Source: Paenisporosarcina indica
GTDB lineage: Bacteria > Bacillota > Bacilli > Bacillales_A > Planococcaceae
Direction of reading: 5' to 3'
Assembly (NCBI RefSeq): GCF_001939075.1
Contig: NZ_MPTA01000001.1
Span: 620,001-684,000 of the forward strand
DNA length: 64,000 nt
In this document: positions 11,887-22,075 of the stretch, in pieces
How the letters are laid out: the number at the start of each line of letters is the position of its first letter
How positions within the stretch are numbered: the stretch's first letter is position 1
Notes under the pieces: model-generated
The model's database searches: none
Seen by the model: the letters and a program-made list of their open reading frames with translations, nothing else
What the model was told of the DNA's origin: nothing
Made by a program: the position numbers and the translations under genes

Positions 11887-12933
11887 ATGTATTTATTATT
11901 AAAAAGGGTAATTACTACTATTTTAGTTGTGGTTTTAATAACGGGTTGTGGCGTTAGTGAGAAACAGAAAGTCTCTTTAGCAGGTACAGCAAGCCCTAAA
12001 GAGGTTTCACAATCATTTTCTGAATTCAGTCTCATAGAATCGGTAGGAGAAGATAGAATATTAATTGGATCAACGTATTATACAATCAGTGAAAAGACAA
12101 AGATGGAAAAATCAAACAAAGAGAAACTGACTATTGATGAGCTTCATGCTGGTGATCTAGTCAATATAGAGGATGAAGGGTACATCCTCGAATCTTTTCC
12201 TGGTCAAGGATTTGCAACTTCTGTTGTGCTGCAAAACGATATTGAAAGCCTGAAAGTGAGTGAATCCATTCGACACTTTTTCGAAAATCAAGAAACCGGA
12301 AATATTCTTTCAACAACGATTGAAGACGTAACGGAGCAATCAATCATATTGCATTTTTTCGAATGGGAAATTCATGGGAAGAAATATGAAGCGGAAATTG
12401 ATCGTGCTGACAATTCATTTAATGTGAAAGAGATTGTGAACGAACAAGCACTTGAACAGGAGCGACGTAATAAAGAAATGGCAGCAGCCCATCCCGAAGG
12501 TAGTACATCGGGACATATAACAGAAATTTATGACAATGGATTTCGGATTAACATGGCTGACTACATATTTGCGGAAGATATACAATTTAACAATGACTTG
12601 GGAGATAAGCTAATTAAAGATCAATTCCGAATTGGCAGTTTCGTCAGCGTCGATTACGACAAGTTGGAATACAACTCAACCATTGGAAAAGGTATTTTAT
12701 CTAATTTAACTTTATTAACAAAAGAAGAAAATCCAGAAGTCCGAGAATGGATTGAGATGATTATGACCGGTGACTTGTATGAGCAACCAGTCGTAATGAT
12801 GAGCTATACAAACCATGAACAATCCTACTATGCAATCCGAGTGGCAGATTTAAAGGACGATACAAGGGATACATTTGAGATGAAATATGATATTGGGTCT
12901 GGGACTCATGAAACCACCGTGAATAAAGAATGA
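11887..12933 (+). CDS. Unknown lipoprotein
   Basis: The 348-residue product has a lipoprotein signal: positive start, hydrophobic core and the lipobox LITGC at residues 19-23, so it should be anchored on the outer face of the membrane. Two similar modules can be seen, each built around a VGEDRILIGSTYYTI or IYDNGFRINMADYIF type strand pattern and ending in GDLVNIE or GSFVSVD, suggesting paired small beta-barrel (OB-like) units. I do not recognise the family. It stands alone between intergenic stretches. Confidence 0.6.
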   Translation: MYLLLKRVITTILVVVLITGCGVSEKQKVSLAGTASPKEVSQSFSEFSLIESVGEDRILIGSTYYTISEKTKMEKSNKEKLTIDELHAGDLVNIEDEGYILESFPGQGFATSVVLQNDIESLKVSESIRHFFENQETGNILSTTIEDVTEQSIILHFFEWEIHGKKYEAEIDRADNSFNVKEIVNEQALEQERRNKEMAAAHPEGSTSGHITEIYDNGFRINMADYIFAEDIQFNNDLGDKLIKDQFRIGSFVSVDYDKLEYNSTIGKGILSNLTLLTKEENPEVREWIEMIMTGDLYEQPVVMMSYTNHEQSYYAIRVADLKDDTRDTFEMKYDIGSGTHETTVNKE

Positions 12934-12942
12934 AGCAAAAAT

Positions 12943-12972
12943 AAGTGCACAAGTATAAGTGCACTTGTTTCT
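12943..12972 (+). terminator. Probable terminator after the lipoprotein gene
   Basis: Arms AAGTGCAC and GTGCACTT enclose an eight-base loop and are followed by GTTTCTT. The T-tract is imperfect. Confidence 0.5.
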
Positions 12973-13050
12973 TATCAAGTAGAAGTTGGTGTAGACATAA
13001 GTCATTCAAGGCTGATTATTAGATGTATGTTAACAAACAATGTATCATTT

Positions 13051-13073
13051 CCTTTTAGAGAGTCTAAAAGGAG
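13051..13073 (+). promoter_or_regulatory. Perfect palindrome covering the ribosome-binding site
   Basis: CCTTTTAGA and TCTAAAAGG form a nine-base inverted repeat around GAG. The right arm contains the AAAGGAG Shine-Dalgarno of the monooxygenase gene that begins at 13083. As RNA it would hide the ribosome-binding site; as DNA it could be a repressor operator. Confidence 0.55.
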
Positions 13074-13082
13074 TGAACAAAG

Positions 13083-14099
13083 ATGCTTCCAAATAAAGTG
13101 AGAAAGTTTAACAATATACCATTATCTGTTCTTGACCTGTCCCCTATAAATGAAGGCAGCCATGCTGGACAGTCATTTGAAAATAGTGTGGAATTGGCAC
13201 AGCATGTTGAACGATGGGGATTTAACCGCTACTGGTTGGCGGAACATCACAATATGCCAGGTATCGGAAGTTCAGCGACATCATTATTAATCGGACATAT
13301 TGCAAATGCCACGGAACGTATTCGAGTCGGTTCAGGTGGAATCATGCTTCCGAACCATGCGCCACTAGTAATAGCCGAGCAATTTGGTACGCTGGAATCA
13401 ATTTATCCTGGCAGAATCGATCTTGGACTCGGTCGTGCACCCGGCAGTGACCAAGCAACTGCCTATGCATTACGACGGAGCTTACAAAGCAGTGGGGATG
13501 ATTTTCCAGACCAATTAGCAGAGTTGCAATCTTATTTTGATCCAAGCCAAACCGCTCGAGTTCGTGCATTTCCCGGAGAAGGACTTAAGATTCCCATTTG
13601 GTTACTTGGATCTAGTGGCTTCAGTGCACAACTCGCTGCTCAAAAAGGATTGCCTTTTTCCTTTGCTAGTCATTTTTCGAGCGATTTCACAATACCTGCT
13701 CTTCAGATTTACCATCAACATTTTACGCCATCCAATGTTTTAAAAGAACCATATGCAATGCTTGGTGTAAATGTGATTGCAGCTGAGACTGACGAAAAGG
13801 CAATGTGGTTAGCAACATCACAACAGCAACAGATGTTTAGTCTTATGCAAGGTAAACCAACACAATTCAAACCCCCAATAGATGACATTAATGCTACCTG
13901 GACACTACAAGAACAAGCGACTTTCCAAAAAACATTAGCCACAAATTCAACAATTGTAGGGAATCCTGATACGGTCAAACGAAAAATGGAAAGCTTCCTG
14001 AACCAAACCAAAGCGAACGAGCTAATCGTAAATTCGGCGATTTTCGATCATGAAGACCGAATTCGGTCATATGAAATTATAGCGAGTATGATGACTTAA
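13083..14099 (+). CDS. Luciferase-like flavin-dependent monooxygenase
   Basis: A 338-residue member of the LLM class (bacterial luciferase fold, TIM barrel). Diagnostic segments are [33 protein letters not shown] and [15 protein letters not shown], which match the large group that includes B. subtilis YceB and YtmO. These enzymes use reduced flavin and oxygen; the substrate cannot be told from sequence. It is a single-gene unit. The palindrome over its Shine-Dalgarno suggests its translation or transcription is specifically controlled. Confidence 0.85.
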   Translation: MLPNKVRKFNNIPLSVLDLSPINEGSHAGQSFENSVELAQHVERWGFNRYWLAEHHNMPGIGSSATSLLIGHIANATERIRVGSGGIMLPNHAPLVIAEQFGTLESIYPGRIDLGLGRAPGSDQATAYALRRSLQSSGDDFPDQLAELQSYFDPSQTARVRAFPGEGLKIPIWLLGSSGFSAQLAAQKGLPFSFASHFSSDFTIPALQIYHQHFTPSNVLKEPYAMLGVNVIAAETDEKAMWLATSQQQQMFSLMQGKPTQFKPPIDDINATWTLQEQATFQKTLATNSTIVGNPDTVKRKMESFLNQTKANELIVNSAIFDHEDRIRSYEIIASMMT

Positions 14100-14115
14100 C
14101 ATATATAAATGGAAA

Positions 14116-14149
14116 GGGGCAGAATGTTTTTATTCTGCCTATTTTTTTG
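14116..14149 (+). terminator. Rho-independent terminator after the monooxygenase
   Basis: GGCAGAAT pairs with ATTCTGCC and is followed by seven T. Confidence 0.85.
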
Positions 14150-14785
14150 TGCGTTTAAGAAACTTTTAAAAACAGCCCCATTGATTTTCAACCCAGCAAT
14201 AATGGCTATTGTTGTTATAGCTAATTTTACCTACCATCATGAAGTGGTTATTTTTACTTATTTTCGCTTATGGTAAATATTATTAAAACGATATTACTGA
14301 TACTAATATTTAATGATATGTCTGATTAGTCAGATATTTAGGTTAATTTAAATTATTTAACTATACTATTAAATTTTATTTTTATAAATTTCCTTATTAG
14401 GTATTTACTCACATTTTGAAAGTATGTTGACTGAGTGGTTATTATCAATCTTAAGAGACTAGTAGTTTTTACTTATTTTCTAAATTTTCTAAAATTTAAC
14501 AGAAAAATCCCATAACAAGATGAAATTAAAAACGCTTTAGTACCAACGCACCACAGTTTTTATGTGGTTATATTGGAAAATTTAGTATATCTTTTTTCCT
14601 ATATAAGGAAGTTTAAAAAATAGGAATAAAATACCAACTTTGATTATGGTGAAATATTTCGACAAAAACAGACAAATTTTAATCTAGTTTTCTTTTATAG
14701 TTATATTTACATCCAGAGATTCACGAATTACACCATTAGACTGATTACCTAAATTACTGATTTGGGAAAGGGGGAAGGTGCAATT
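14150..14785. other. AT-rich intergenic region before bpr
   Basis: More than 600 bases with very high AT content and no supported gene or terminator. It probably holds the promoter and control region of the protease gene; I could not pick a convincing promoter. Confidence 0.4.
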
Positions 14786-14887
14786 ATGTGGTCTTTTTTT
14801 ATTGCATCGAAAAGACTACAAGCTTCATTGGAGAAAAAACGATACTTGAAAATCAAGGGGAGGAATGAAGATGGTAAAAAAGCGTAA
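14786..14887 (+). CDS. Possible 33-codon leader ORF overlapping bpr
   Basis: An ATG at 14786 follows a strong GGGAAAGGGGGAAGG ribosome-binding region. The frame gives 33 residues starting MWSFFIASKRLQASLEKK, hydrophobic first and then basic. It reads through the bpr Shine-Dalgarno and stops at 14885-14887, 17 bases inside bpr in another frame. Such an arrangement would let ribosomes deliver translation to bpr. There is no homology to support it, so coding is only probable. Confidence 0.4.
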   Translation: MWSFFIASKRLQASLEKKRYLKIKGRNEDGKKA

Positions 14888-17800
14888 TTCTAAGAAAAAT
14901 TTAAGCGTGGTAGCATCTTTACTAATGACGTTTTCACTAATTGCACCTGGGATCACGAATGCTGAAACCACTAGTAAATTGCATCAATCTGCCAATAGTG
15001 GAAGTATAACTGCAAAAGAAAAGTTAAGTGAAAGGTTACTTTCCGACTTTAAGGATGATGAGAAGGTCACGTTCCTGATTAAATTCAAAGAGAAAGCAGA
15101 TACTCAAAAAGTTGCTGAATCTGCCAGGGAAAGTGCTGAAAAAGAGAATTTATCTTCACAAAAATCATTGCTTGTCCAACGTTCTGCAGTAGTTTCAGAA
15201 TTAAAATCCACTTCCCTCGAGGAACAGCAAAATGTAAAACAATATTTGGAGAAAGAAGTAGCTAATGGAAATGCTGAGGATATTAGCTCTTACTATATCG
15301 TAAATGGAATGTCTGTTACTGCAACGAAAGAAGTTGCTGAGAAGGTAGCTACATTTGCAGAGGTTGAAAAAGTACTACCGAATGAAACGCGTCAATTATT
15401 TACAACGAAGACGATAGATGCAGTAACTCCGAAATCTGAAGTTGCCAATGTTGAATGGAATGTTGATAGAGTCAAAGCTCCAGATGTTTGGGCAATGGGT
15501 ATTGACGGATCGGGTACAGTGGTCGCAAGTATCGATACTGGTGTTCAATGGAATCATCCAGCATTGAAAGAAAAGTACCGTGGATACAATGCTCAAACAG
15601 GTGAAGTTAATCATAACTTCAACTGGTTTGACGCTACAGCAGGACAATCTTCACCGTATGATGATCAAGGTCATGGTACACATGTTACTGGAACAATGGT
15701 CGGTAGTGAGCCTAATGGTTCCAACCAAGTTGGGGTTGCGCCAGGAGCAAAATTCATTTCCGTTAAAGCATTCACGGCGGCTGGTGGTTCAGACACTAAT
15801 CTATTGGCTGCTGCACAATGGATTTTAGCACCAACTGATGCTCAAGGAAATACACGTGTTGACTTGGCTCCAGATGTTGTAAACAACTCATGGGGTGGTG
15901 GAGCTGGTCTTGACGAATGGTATCGAGATGTTGTTATTAACTGGCGTGCTGCAGAAATTTTCCCTGAATTCTCTGCGGGTAATACAACTTTATCGAATCC
16001 AGGTGGACCTGGATCTGTAGCGGCACCAGCAAATTACCCTGAATCATTTGCTACTGGTGCAACAGACATTAATAATAATGTGGGAAGTTTCTCGTTACGT
16101 GGACCTTCACCATATAATCAAATTAAGCCTGATATCTCGGCACCAGGAGTGAATATTCGTTCTTCTGTTCCAGGTAGTGGGTATGAAGGCGGTTGGAATG
16201 GGACGTCGATGTCAGGTCCTGCTGTATCAGCTGTAGCTGCTCTTTTACGTCAAGTAAATGCAAATTTGACAGTTGCTGAAATGGAACAAATTTTGAAAGA
16301 TACAGCAATTCCTTTAACTGATACACAGTATACTACTACTCCAAACCATGGATATGGATATGGTTTAGTTGATGCTTATGAAGCAGTAACATCAATAATG
16401 AATGGCATCGGCAAATTGGAAGGTCAAGTGACGAAAGAAGGAGAAGATAACACGGCTCCTGAGTACGCACATACTGCTCCTACTGAATCATACGCAGGAA
16501 TGGATTTGAACTTGTCAATTTCAGTTACGGATAATATCAGTGTAGCATCCGTTGTATTGAGCTATTTAGACGAAAATGGAGCTTGGCAATCACTTGATGC
16601 AGCACGTAAATCTGGAGATTTCAAATCTGGAGAATATGCTGTAACAATTCCGGGTGCTTCCATTTCAGGAAATTCGTTCATCTATAAATGGACAATCAAT
16701 GATTTTGGAAACAACGAAGTTCAAAGTGAAGAATACACAATGGAAGTAAAACAAGGCATTACGGTTGGATACTTCGAAGATTTTGAAGTTGATGTAAATG
16801 GATGGACGTCATTCGGAGAAAAGAATAGTTGGGAATTGGGTGTTCCAACATCTGGTCCAGGAAATGCGGCATCTGGTGAAAACGTATATGCAACGAATTT
16901 AGATGGTCCTTATGACTCTGGTATGAACGCAACACTTGTATTACCACCTGTTGACTTGCCTGAAGGTCAATCATATCTTCAATTCAAACATTGGCATAGT
17001 TTTGAACAATCTTCATCAGGTAGAGCATGGGATTATGGTCATGTATTTGTTTCCACAGATATGCAGGAGTGGACTCAATTACTTAAAATCCAAGGAGAGT
17101 CTGGTGATTGGCTGAATGCTGAAGTAGATTTATCAGCGTACAGTAACCAACGAGTTTACTTGGCTTTCAACGCATTTTCAGATGGTAGCGTTGTGAAGGC
17201 CGGCTGGTATATCGATGATGTTGGATTAGCTGATGTGTCATTAGTAGGCACACCTGATAAAGGGAAACGCAAAAAATGGGATATCACCGACAATAACCTT
17301 GTAAATGAAAAAGTTAAACGTGAAATTCATGAAAAAGATCCAATTGACCCTACTAAAATCAAGCCTTCAATGCCTGTGACAGAAGACTTGCCAGTAGCAG
17401 TATCACCGATCAATCCGACATTGTTGCCATTAGGATCACAAGTCAGTGTTCTTGAATCAGGACGGTCTGTTTATTCGAATCCTGCAAATGGTAATTATTC
17501 AATGACGCATGCTCCAGGTGAATTTACAGTAAAAGCTGAAGCTTATGGTTACCATTCTGAGTCACAGACGGTGACGATTGCAGCTGAAGAGTCAACACAA
17601 GCTAACTTTACTTTGGAAGAAATTGCGAAAAATACAGTGAGTGGAACAGTTACTGATGAAGCTACTGGTGAAGGAGTGGCAGGAGCGACAGTTCTTCTTG
17701 TAGAAGATGCTAACATTACCCCGGTGGAAAGTGATGAATCAGGAAATTATTCAATCACTGCTTTTGAAGGAGAATATACGCTTAAAGTATTTGCACGCGG

Positions 17801-19211
17801 TTACCACGGTAAAGAAACTACGGTCACAATTGGGGCAGATGCTCTAGAATTGAACCTAGCTCTTGAACCATACTACACGTATCCAGGTGGGGAAATTGGG
17901 TATGATGACGGAACAGCTGAAAATGCACGTGCATTTAATGCAGCAGGCAATGGCTGGGCTGTGAAAATGTCTCTACCGGAAGGTAAAGAAAACGCAATCG
18001 TTACAGATGGTGTATTCCGTTTCTGGGATACTGAATGGCCTGTCCCAGGTGGAACAGCATTTGCTGTAGAAGTGTGGGATTCAAGTGGTGCAAACGGTAC
18101 ACCTGGTAAAAAACTTGCTGGTCCTATTGATGGGAAGGCACTTCGTAATGGTCAGTGGACTGTCGTTGATTTGAGTGAGCACAACATTACCGTTAATGGC
18201 GACTTCTATATGGTATACAGTCAAACTTTTGCAAATCCTAACACACCAGGTCTTGCAACAGATGAAAACGGAACAAATGCAAAAAGAAGTTATCAATATG
18301 TTTCAGGAGCGTGGTCACCATCACCTGCTGCAGAAGGTAATTACATGATTCGTGCACGTGTCAGTTACGAAGTGAATGAACCTGTTATTACTTCACCTGC
18401 TACTGGTACAACTACAAATGAGAAAAACCTTACAGTGGAAGGAAATGCTTCACCAACCACTACCATTTTACTGAAAAACAATGGGAAAGAGGTTGCATCA
18501 ATTTTAGTTGGCTCAAATGGTAAATTCGCTATTCCAGCTGTACTTTCTGAGGGAGTAAATGAATTTAAAGTAACTTCAATACTTGATGGCAGAAAAGTTG
18601 GAGAGTCGGCACCTGTCACGGTGACACTTGATACGAAGAAGCCAGAATTGACGATTACTAATCCAATTAATGGCGATAAGACGAACCGTGAAACAGTAAC
18701 TGTCGAAGGTACAATTGCAGATGCAAACATTGACTGGGTTAAAGTTAACGGTCAAAATGCAACTGTAGTTAATGGTAAGTATTCAAAACGAGTACTACTG
18801 GATCATGGCGTGAACGAAATCACGGTTGTAGCCAAGGATAAAGCAAATAACCGTGTTACCAAGAAAGTGACAATTACAGCACAATACAATGCGCCAGTAG
18901 TTGAAAACTTGACCCCAACTGAAGATTTGAACCTAACAACAGGAAGAAGCGTGAAGATTGAATTTGATAGTGCGCCAGGATTAGACGCAACTTTTATAAT
19001 TCATATGCCTTTAACAAATGTCAGAGGTAAAGTTCAAAATGCTACTGAGTTACCAATGATGGAACAAGGTAATGGCCATTATGTGGGTTACTGGACAGTT
19101 CCATTCGGTACAATGGCTGATGGTGCGTCAATTGAAGTTAAAGTAGTAGATGACTACAATAATGAAACTCGCCAAATTGCTAAAGGGAAACTGTATATTA
19201 ATATTCAGTAA
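14871..19211 (+). CDS. bpr: Bacillopeptidase F, secreted subtilisin-like serine protease
   Basis: A 1446-residue preproprotein that aligns along its whole length with B. subtilis Bpr (1433 residues). A signal peptide ends near residue 31 (TNA). An inhibitor-type propeptide with SYYIVNGMSV follows. The S8 triad is D222 (SIDTGV), H268 (GHGTHV) and S446 (GTSMSGP), with the oxyanion asparagine in NNSWGGG. Downstream come Ig-like, MAM/CBM-like (FEDFEVDVNGW), two carboxypeptidase-regulatory-like beta domains and tandem C-terminal Ig-like repeats. I choose the ATG at 14871, seven bases after GGGGAGG, over the ATG at 14865. It degrades extracellular protein. Confidence 0.95.
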   Translation: MVKKRNSKKNLSVVASLLMTFSLIAPGITNAETTSKLHQSANSGSITAKEKLSERLLSDFKDDEKVTFLIKFKEKADTQKVAESARESAEKENLSSQKSLLVQRSAVVSELKSTSLEEQQNVKQYLEKEVANGNAEDISSYYIVNGMSVTATKEVAEKVATFAEVEKVLPNETRQLFTTKTIDAVTPKSEVANVEWNVDRVKAPDVWAMGIDGSGTVVASIDTGVQWNHPALKEKYRGYNAQTGEVNHNFNWFDATAGQSSPYDDQGHGTHVTGTMVGSEPNGSNQVGVAPGAKFISVKAFTAAGGSDTNLLAAAQWILAPTDAQGNTRVDLAPDVVNNSWGGGAGLDEWYRDVVINWRAAEIFPEFSAGNTTLSNPGGPGSVAAPANYPESFATGATDINNNVGSFSLRGPSPYNQIKPDISAPGVNIRSSVPGSGYEGGWNGTSMSGPAVSAVAALLRQVNANLTVAEMEQILKDTAIPLTDTQYTTTPNHGYGYGLVDAYEAVTSIMNGIGKLEGQVTKEGEDNTAPEYAHTAPTESYAGMDLNLSISVTDNISVASVVLSYLDENGAWQSLDAARKSGDFKSGEYAVTIPGASISGNSFIYKWTINDFGNNEVQSEEYTMEVKQGITVGYFEDFEVDVNGWTSFGEKNSWELGVPTSGPGNAASGENVYATNLDGPYDSGMNATLVLPPVDLPEGQSYLQFKHWHSFEQSSSGRAWDYGHVFVSTDMQEWTQLLKIQGESGDWLNAEVDLSAYSNQRVYLAFNAFSDGSVVKAGWYIDDVGLADVSLVGTPDKGKRKKWDITDNNLVNEKVKREIHEKDPIDPTKIKPSMPVTEDLPVAVSPINPTLLPLGSQVSVLESGRSVYSNPANGNYSMTHAPGEFTVKAEAYGYHSESQTVTIAAEESTQANFTLEEIAKNTVSGTVTDEATGEGVAGATVLLVEDANITPVESDESGNYSITAFEGEYTLKVFARGYHGKETTVTIGADALELNLALEPYYTYPGGEIGYDDGTAENARAFNAAGNGWAVKMSLPEGKENAIVTDGVFRFWDTEWPVPGGTAFAVEVWDSSGANGTPGKKLAGPIDGKALRNGQWTVVDLSEHNITVNGDFYMVYSQTFANPNTPGLATDENGTNAKRSYQYVSGAWSPSPAAEGNYMIRARVSYEVNEPVITSPATGTTTNEKNLTVEGNASPTTTILLKNNGKEVASILVGSNGKFAIPAVLSEGVNEFKVTSILDGRKVGESAPVTVTLDTKKPELTITNPINGDKTNRETVTVEGTIADANIDWVKVNGQNATVVNGKYSKRVLLDHGVNEITVVAKDKANNRVTKKVTITAQYNAPVVENLTPTEDLNLTTGRSVKIEFDSAPGLDATFIIHMPLTNVRGKVQNATELPMMEQGNGHYVGYWTVPFGTMADGASIEVKVVDDYNNETRQIAKGKLYINIQ

Positions 19212-19240
19212 TCCTACTCAGTTAACAGAGAGTATAGGAG

Positions 19241-19279
19241 AAAGCCAAAGAGGATGAACAATCCTCTTTGGCTTTTTTA
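19241..19279 (+). terminator. Rho-independent terminator after bpr
   Basis: Fifteen-base perfect arms AAAGCCAAAGAGGAT and ATCCTCTTTGGCTTT run into TTTT. Repeat copy B starts about a dozen bases later. Confidence 0.92.
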
Positions 19280-19290
19280 AAATTTACAAG

Positions 19291-19503
19291 AAAGAATAAA
19301 ATTAGACACTACCACGAACCAAGTGTTCAAAACAGGTAACCCTAAATAGAGGTCCCTAAATAAGTTCACCGTTATAGACTAGACTGCGCCTTGTGGATGG
19401 CTGCCGCGAGAGGCTAAGGATTAACCACTACCAATCTTCACTCACTTCGGCTACCACTTGAAAGACGCCTACGCTGGTTCTTGCTAGGCATATTGATTCC
19501 ATC
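19291..19503 (+). repeat. Dispersed repeat, copy B
   Basis: Diverged relative of 2797-3034 in the same orientation. Its left end, ATAAAATTAGAC followed by GTGTTCAAAAC, is also shared with copy C at 34381-34432. The small right-end hairpin is GCCTA/TAGGC here. A separate inverted repeat at 19529-19566 (AACAAACGAGCC against GGCTCGCTTGTTT) without a T-tract lies between this copy and nrnB. Otherwise the gap to 19772 holds no supported gene. Confidence 0.6.
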
Positions 19504-19772
19504 AAATTGAGTTACAGTGTTTACAAATAACAAACGAGCCATTCCACGATTTAGGCTCGCTTGTTTAGAATGAAAGGTCTATTTCAGTGAACACCCCACA
19601 ATACGGTAAAGTCTTTAGAATTCCTAGAAAACAAGATGAGCAGGATTTGTCACTTCGACACCGCAATGGGACTACAGAACGGACACCAATATAAAGAGTA
19701 CAGGGGGATAATTGATATTAATAAAAATAATTTTCTGCGTTTCAACTCATACTGATCTGTGAGGTGAATTTT

Positions 19773-20963
19773 ATGTATAGATTGCTATCGCATAATGATT
19801 TGGATGGAGTTGGCTGTGGTATTTTGGCGAAAATCGCCTTCGATAAACAAGTAAAGGTAAAATACAATTCGGTATCTAGTCTAGATCGTGAAGTTGAGTT
19901 ATTTCTGGAAAAAGCTGACAAGAACTCGACTTTGTTTATTACGGATCTTTCCGTAAATGAAGAAAATGAAAAAAAGTTGGAAGCCTTTTATCAAGCTAAG
20001 GGAAATGTTAAGTTAATTGATCATCATAAAACTGCACTGCATCTAAATAATTACGATTGGGGACATGTGATTGTCGAGGTTGATGAGGGAATGTTAACTT
20101 CAGCAACTTCCTTATATTATGAGTTCCTTGTTGCAGAAAAATTACTGGCTCCAACAGATGCAATTGCTGAATTTGTCGAGCTTATAAGACAGTATGATAC
20201 GTGGGAATGGGAAAAGAATGAGAATTTTCAAGCTCAGCGACTTAATGCTCTCTTCTATTTAATCACAATTGAAGAGTTTGAAGAAAAAATAATAAATCGA
20301 CTTAAAACGAACGAACATTTCAGCTTTGATGAGTTTGAAACGAAAATACTGGATATGGAAGATAATAAAATCGAGCGCTATATCCGTCGAAAAAAAAGAG
20401 AAATTGTCCAATTAGAAATAGGTGGACTTTTTGCTGGAATCGTTTATGCAGAATCGTATCATTCTGAGCTTGGAAATGAACTTGGTAAAGCATATCCACA
20501 CCTAGACTACATCGCAATAATAAATATGGGTGGAAAAAGATTGGGATTTCGAACAAGTCACGATGATGTGGATGTGTCAGAAGTAGCGGGTCAGTTTGGT
20601 GGTGGTGGGCATGCAAAAGCATCCGGGTGTTCTTTAACCGACGAAGCTTACAAACAGTACGTAGTGAAAGCATTTCACTTAGAACCACTACGAGAAGATG
20701 CACATCGAAATCGCTATAATGTGAAACAATCCACTTTCGGCTCACTTTATAAAGATCGAAAAGAAACGCTGTACTTTCTACATCCTATCAACGATCGTGA
20801 ATGGGCAATTGAACAAAATCAAGCTAAAATGGAAGCCATCTATTCAAGTTTTATCGATGGCGAAGAATTCCTAAAAAGAAACTATGCTGCTTGGCTAGTT
20901 AGAGACGATCATTTTGTTAACTATATAATGGATGATATAAAGATTCGGAAACATAATAAATAA
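19773..20963 (+). CDS. nrnB: DHH-family oligoribonuclease NrnB
   Basis: A 396-residue DHH/DHHA1 phosphoesterase closely resembling B. subtilis NrnB. Motif I is SHNDLDGVGCG at the N-terminus, the DHH motif is LIDHHKTALHL, and the DHHA1 glycine cluster is FGGGGHAKASG. NrnB degrades two-to-five-nucleotide RNA oligomers left by other RNases, using manganese. I choose the ATG at 19773, preceded by GAGGTG at good spacing, over an in-frame GTG nine bases earlier. It stands alone. Confidence 0.9.
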   Translation: MYRLLSHNDLDGVGCGILAKIAFDKQVKVKYNSVSSLDREVELFLEKADKNSTLFITDLSVNEENEKKLEAFYQAKGNVKLIDHHKTALHLNNYDWGHVIVEVDEGMLTSATSLYYEFLVAEKLLAPTDAIAEFVELIRQYDTWEWEKNENFQAQRLNALFYLITIEEFEEKIINRLKTNEHFSFDEFETKILDMEDNKIERYIRRKKREIVQLEIGGLFAGIVYAESYHSELGNELGKAYPHLDYIAIINMGGKRLGFRTSHDDVDVSEVAGQFGGGGHAKASGCSLTDEAYKQYVVKAFHLEPLREDAHRNRYNVKQSTFGSLYKDRKETLYFLHPINDREWAIEQNQAKMEAIYSSFIDGEEFLKRNYAAWLVRDDHFVNYIMDDIKIRKHNK

Positions 20964-21098
20964 GATAAACATTCAAGTTGTATATGTGTATTTATTGAAA
21001 CGCACTTCTTTTATAACTTGCCACACAGTCTCAGTTTTATTCTTGCAGTTCACGGGCATGCTATTATCGGAAGGAATTTGAAGGAGGTTAAGGGATAA

Positions 21099-21893
21099 AT
21101 GACATCAAGCAAGGAACTTCAGAATTTGAGAGATTTTCACAGTGGCACACGTGGCGTGATGAGTGTTTACTTAAACACCAATCCAGGCGACCCGGAACAG
21201 CTTAACGGTGCATGGGATATTCATTTGAAAAATGGATTGAAACAAATTGAAAAGTCGTTATCAGATTCCCAAAAAGAGGATGAACTTAATTATTTCAGTA
21301 AAATAAAGAAGAAAATATTAAAGGAAATTGATGATAATAAGAAAGAATTGAATAAGGGACTCGTTATTTTTGCTTCTGAAGAACCGGAGTTATGGTCGGT
21401 CCATTATGTACAAGTTCCAGTAAAATCGAGTTTCCACTGGGAAGACCATCCTGTGATTGAACAGTTGGAGTATATGTACAAAGCATATCCGGAGGCTGGG
21501 ATAGTCCTGCCAAGTTTTGGTGAAGTTCGCATTTTGGATACGGCCATGGGCGTGGTTAAAGAGGATATGACTTACATTTTCGATGCAAACCTTGAAGTAT
21601 GGGGTGAACATAAAGACATGGATCCTGATGGTAAACATGTTATTGGAAACAGTCATATAGAATTTTTAGATGACCGTCTGAAAGAAAACTTGTACAGGTT
21701 CTTTAAAGGCATGGCTACCAATTTAGAACGTTTGAAAAAAGAACGGGGTTGGATAGAGATTCATGTTTCTGGTGAAACTGAATATGCCCTCGCTTTTGAA
21801 AAAACCTTGCGAGAGAAACCGGCAAGCTGTATATTTAAAAACTTGAATAACAGCAAACCAGCAGAAATAATTAAGCATGTACTTGAAAAATAA
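21099..21893 (+). CDS. VLRF1/Vms1-like eRF1-type release factor
   Basis: The 264-residue protein matches the bacterial group annotated as VLRF1 family aeRF1-type release factor, related to the catalytic domain of yeast Vms1, which frees peptides from stalled 60S ribosomes. Typical segments are MSVYLNTNPGDPEQ at the start, KGLVIFASEEPELW in the middle and FHWEDHPVIEQLEYM. The bacterial function is inferred: peptidyl-tRNA release in ribosome rescue. GGAGG precedes the ATG. Single-gene unit with its own terminator. Confidence 0.68.
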   Translation: MTSSKELQNLRDFHSGTRGVMSVYLNTNPGDPEQLNGAWDIHLKNGLKQIEKSLSDSQKEDELNYFSKIKKKILKEIDDNKKELNKGLVIFASEEPELWSVHYVQVPVKSSFHWEDHPVIEQLEYMYKAYPEAGIVLPSFGEVRILDTAMGVVKEDMTYIFDANLEVWGEHKDMDPDGKHVIGNSHIEFLDDRLKENLYRFFKGMATNLERLKKERGWIEIHVSGETEYALAFEKTLREKPASCIFKNLNNSKPAEIIKHVLEK

Positions 21894-21932
21894 GCGGTAA
21901 GTTTTCCATTCAATACTTAATATACATTTATA

Positions 21933-21967
21933 AAACAACCACGGATTCACTTCCGTGGTTGTTTTTT
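21933..21967 (+). terminator. Rho-independent terminator after the VLRF1-like gene
   Basis: AAACAACCACGGA pairs with TCCGTGGTTGTTT and is followed by TTT. Confidence 0.9.
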
Positions 21968-22075
21968 GTCATATAACAAATTTTTGGTTTTAATAGTAAT
22001 CTCTCAATTCTTTAATTTCAGTTTATTCGAAACTTGTTAGGGTATTGTTGGGGTAAATAGAAGGAGGCGTGAATC

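Noticed and set aside
18365-18730. A 121-codon minus-strand ORF inside bpr
   Set aside because: It lies fully within the conserved bpr frame, has no ribosome-binding site and its composition reflects antisense of beta-repeat codons.
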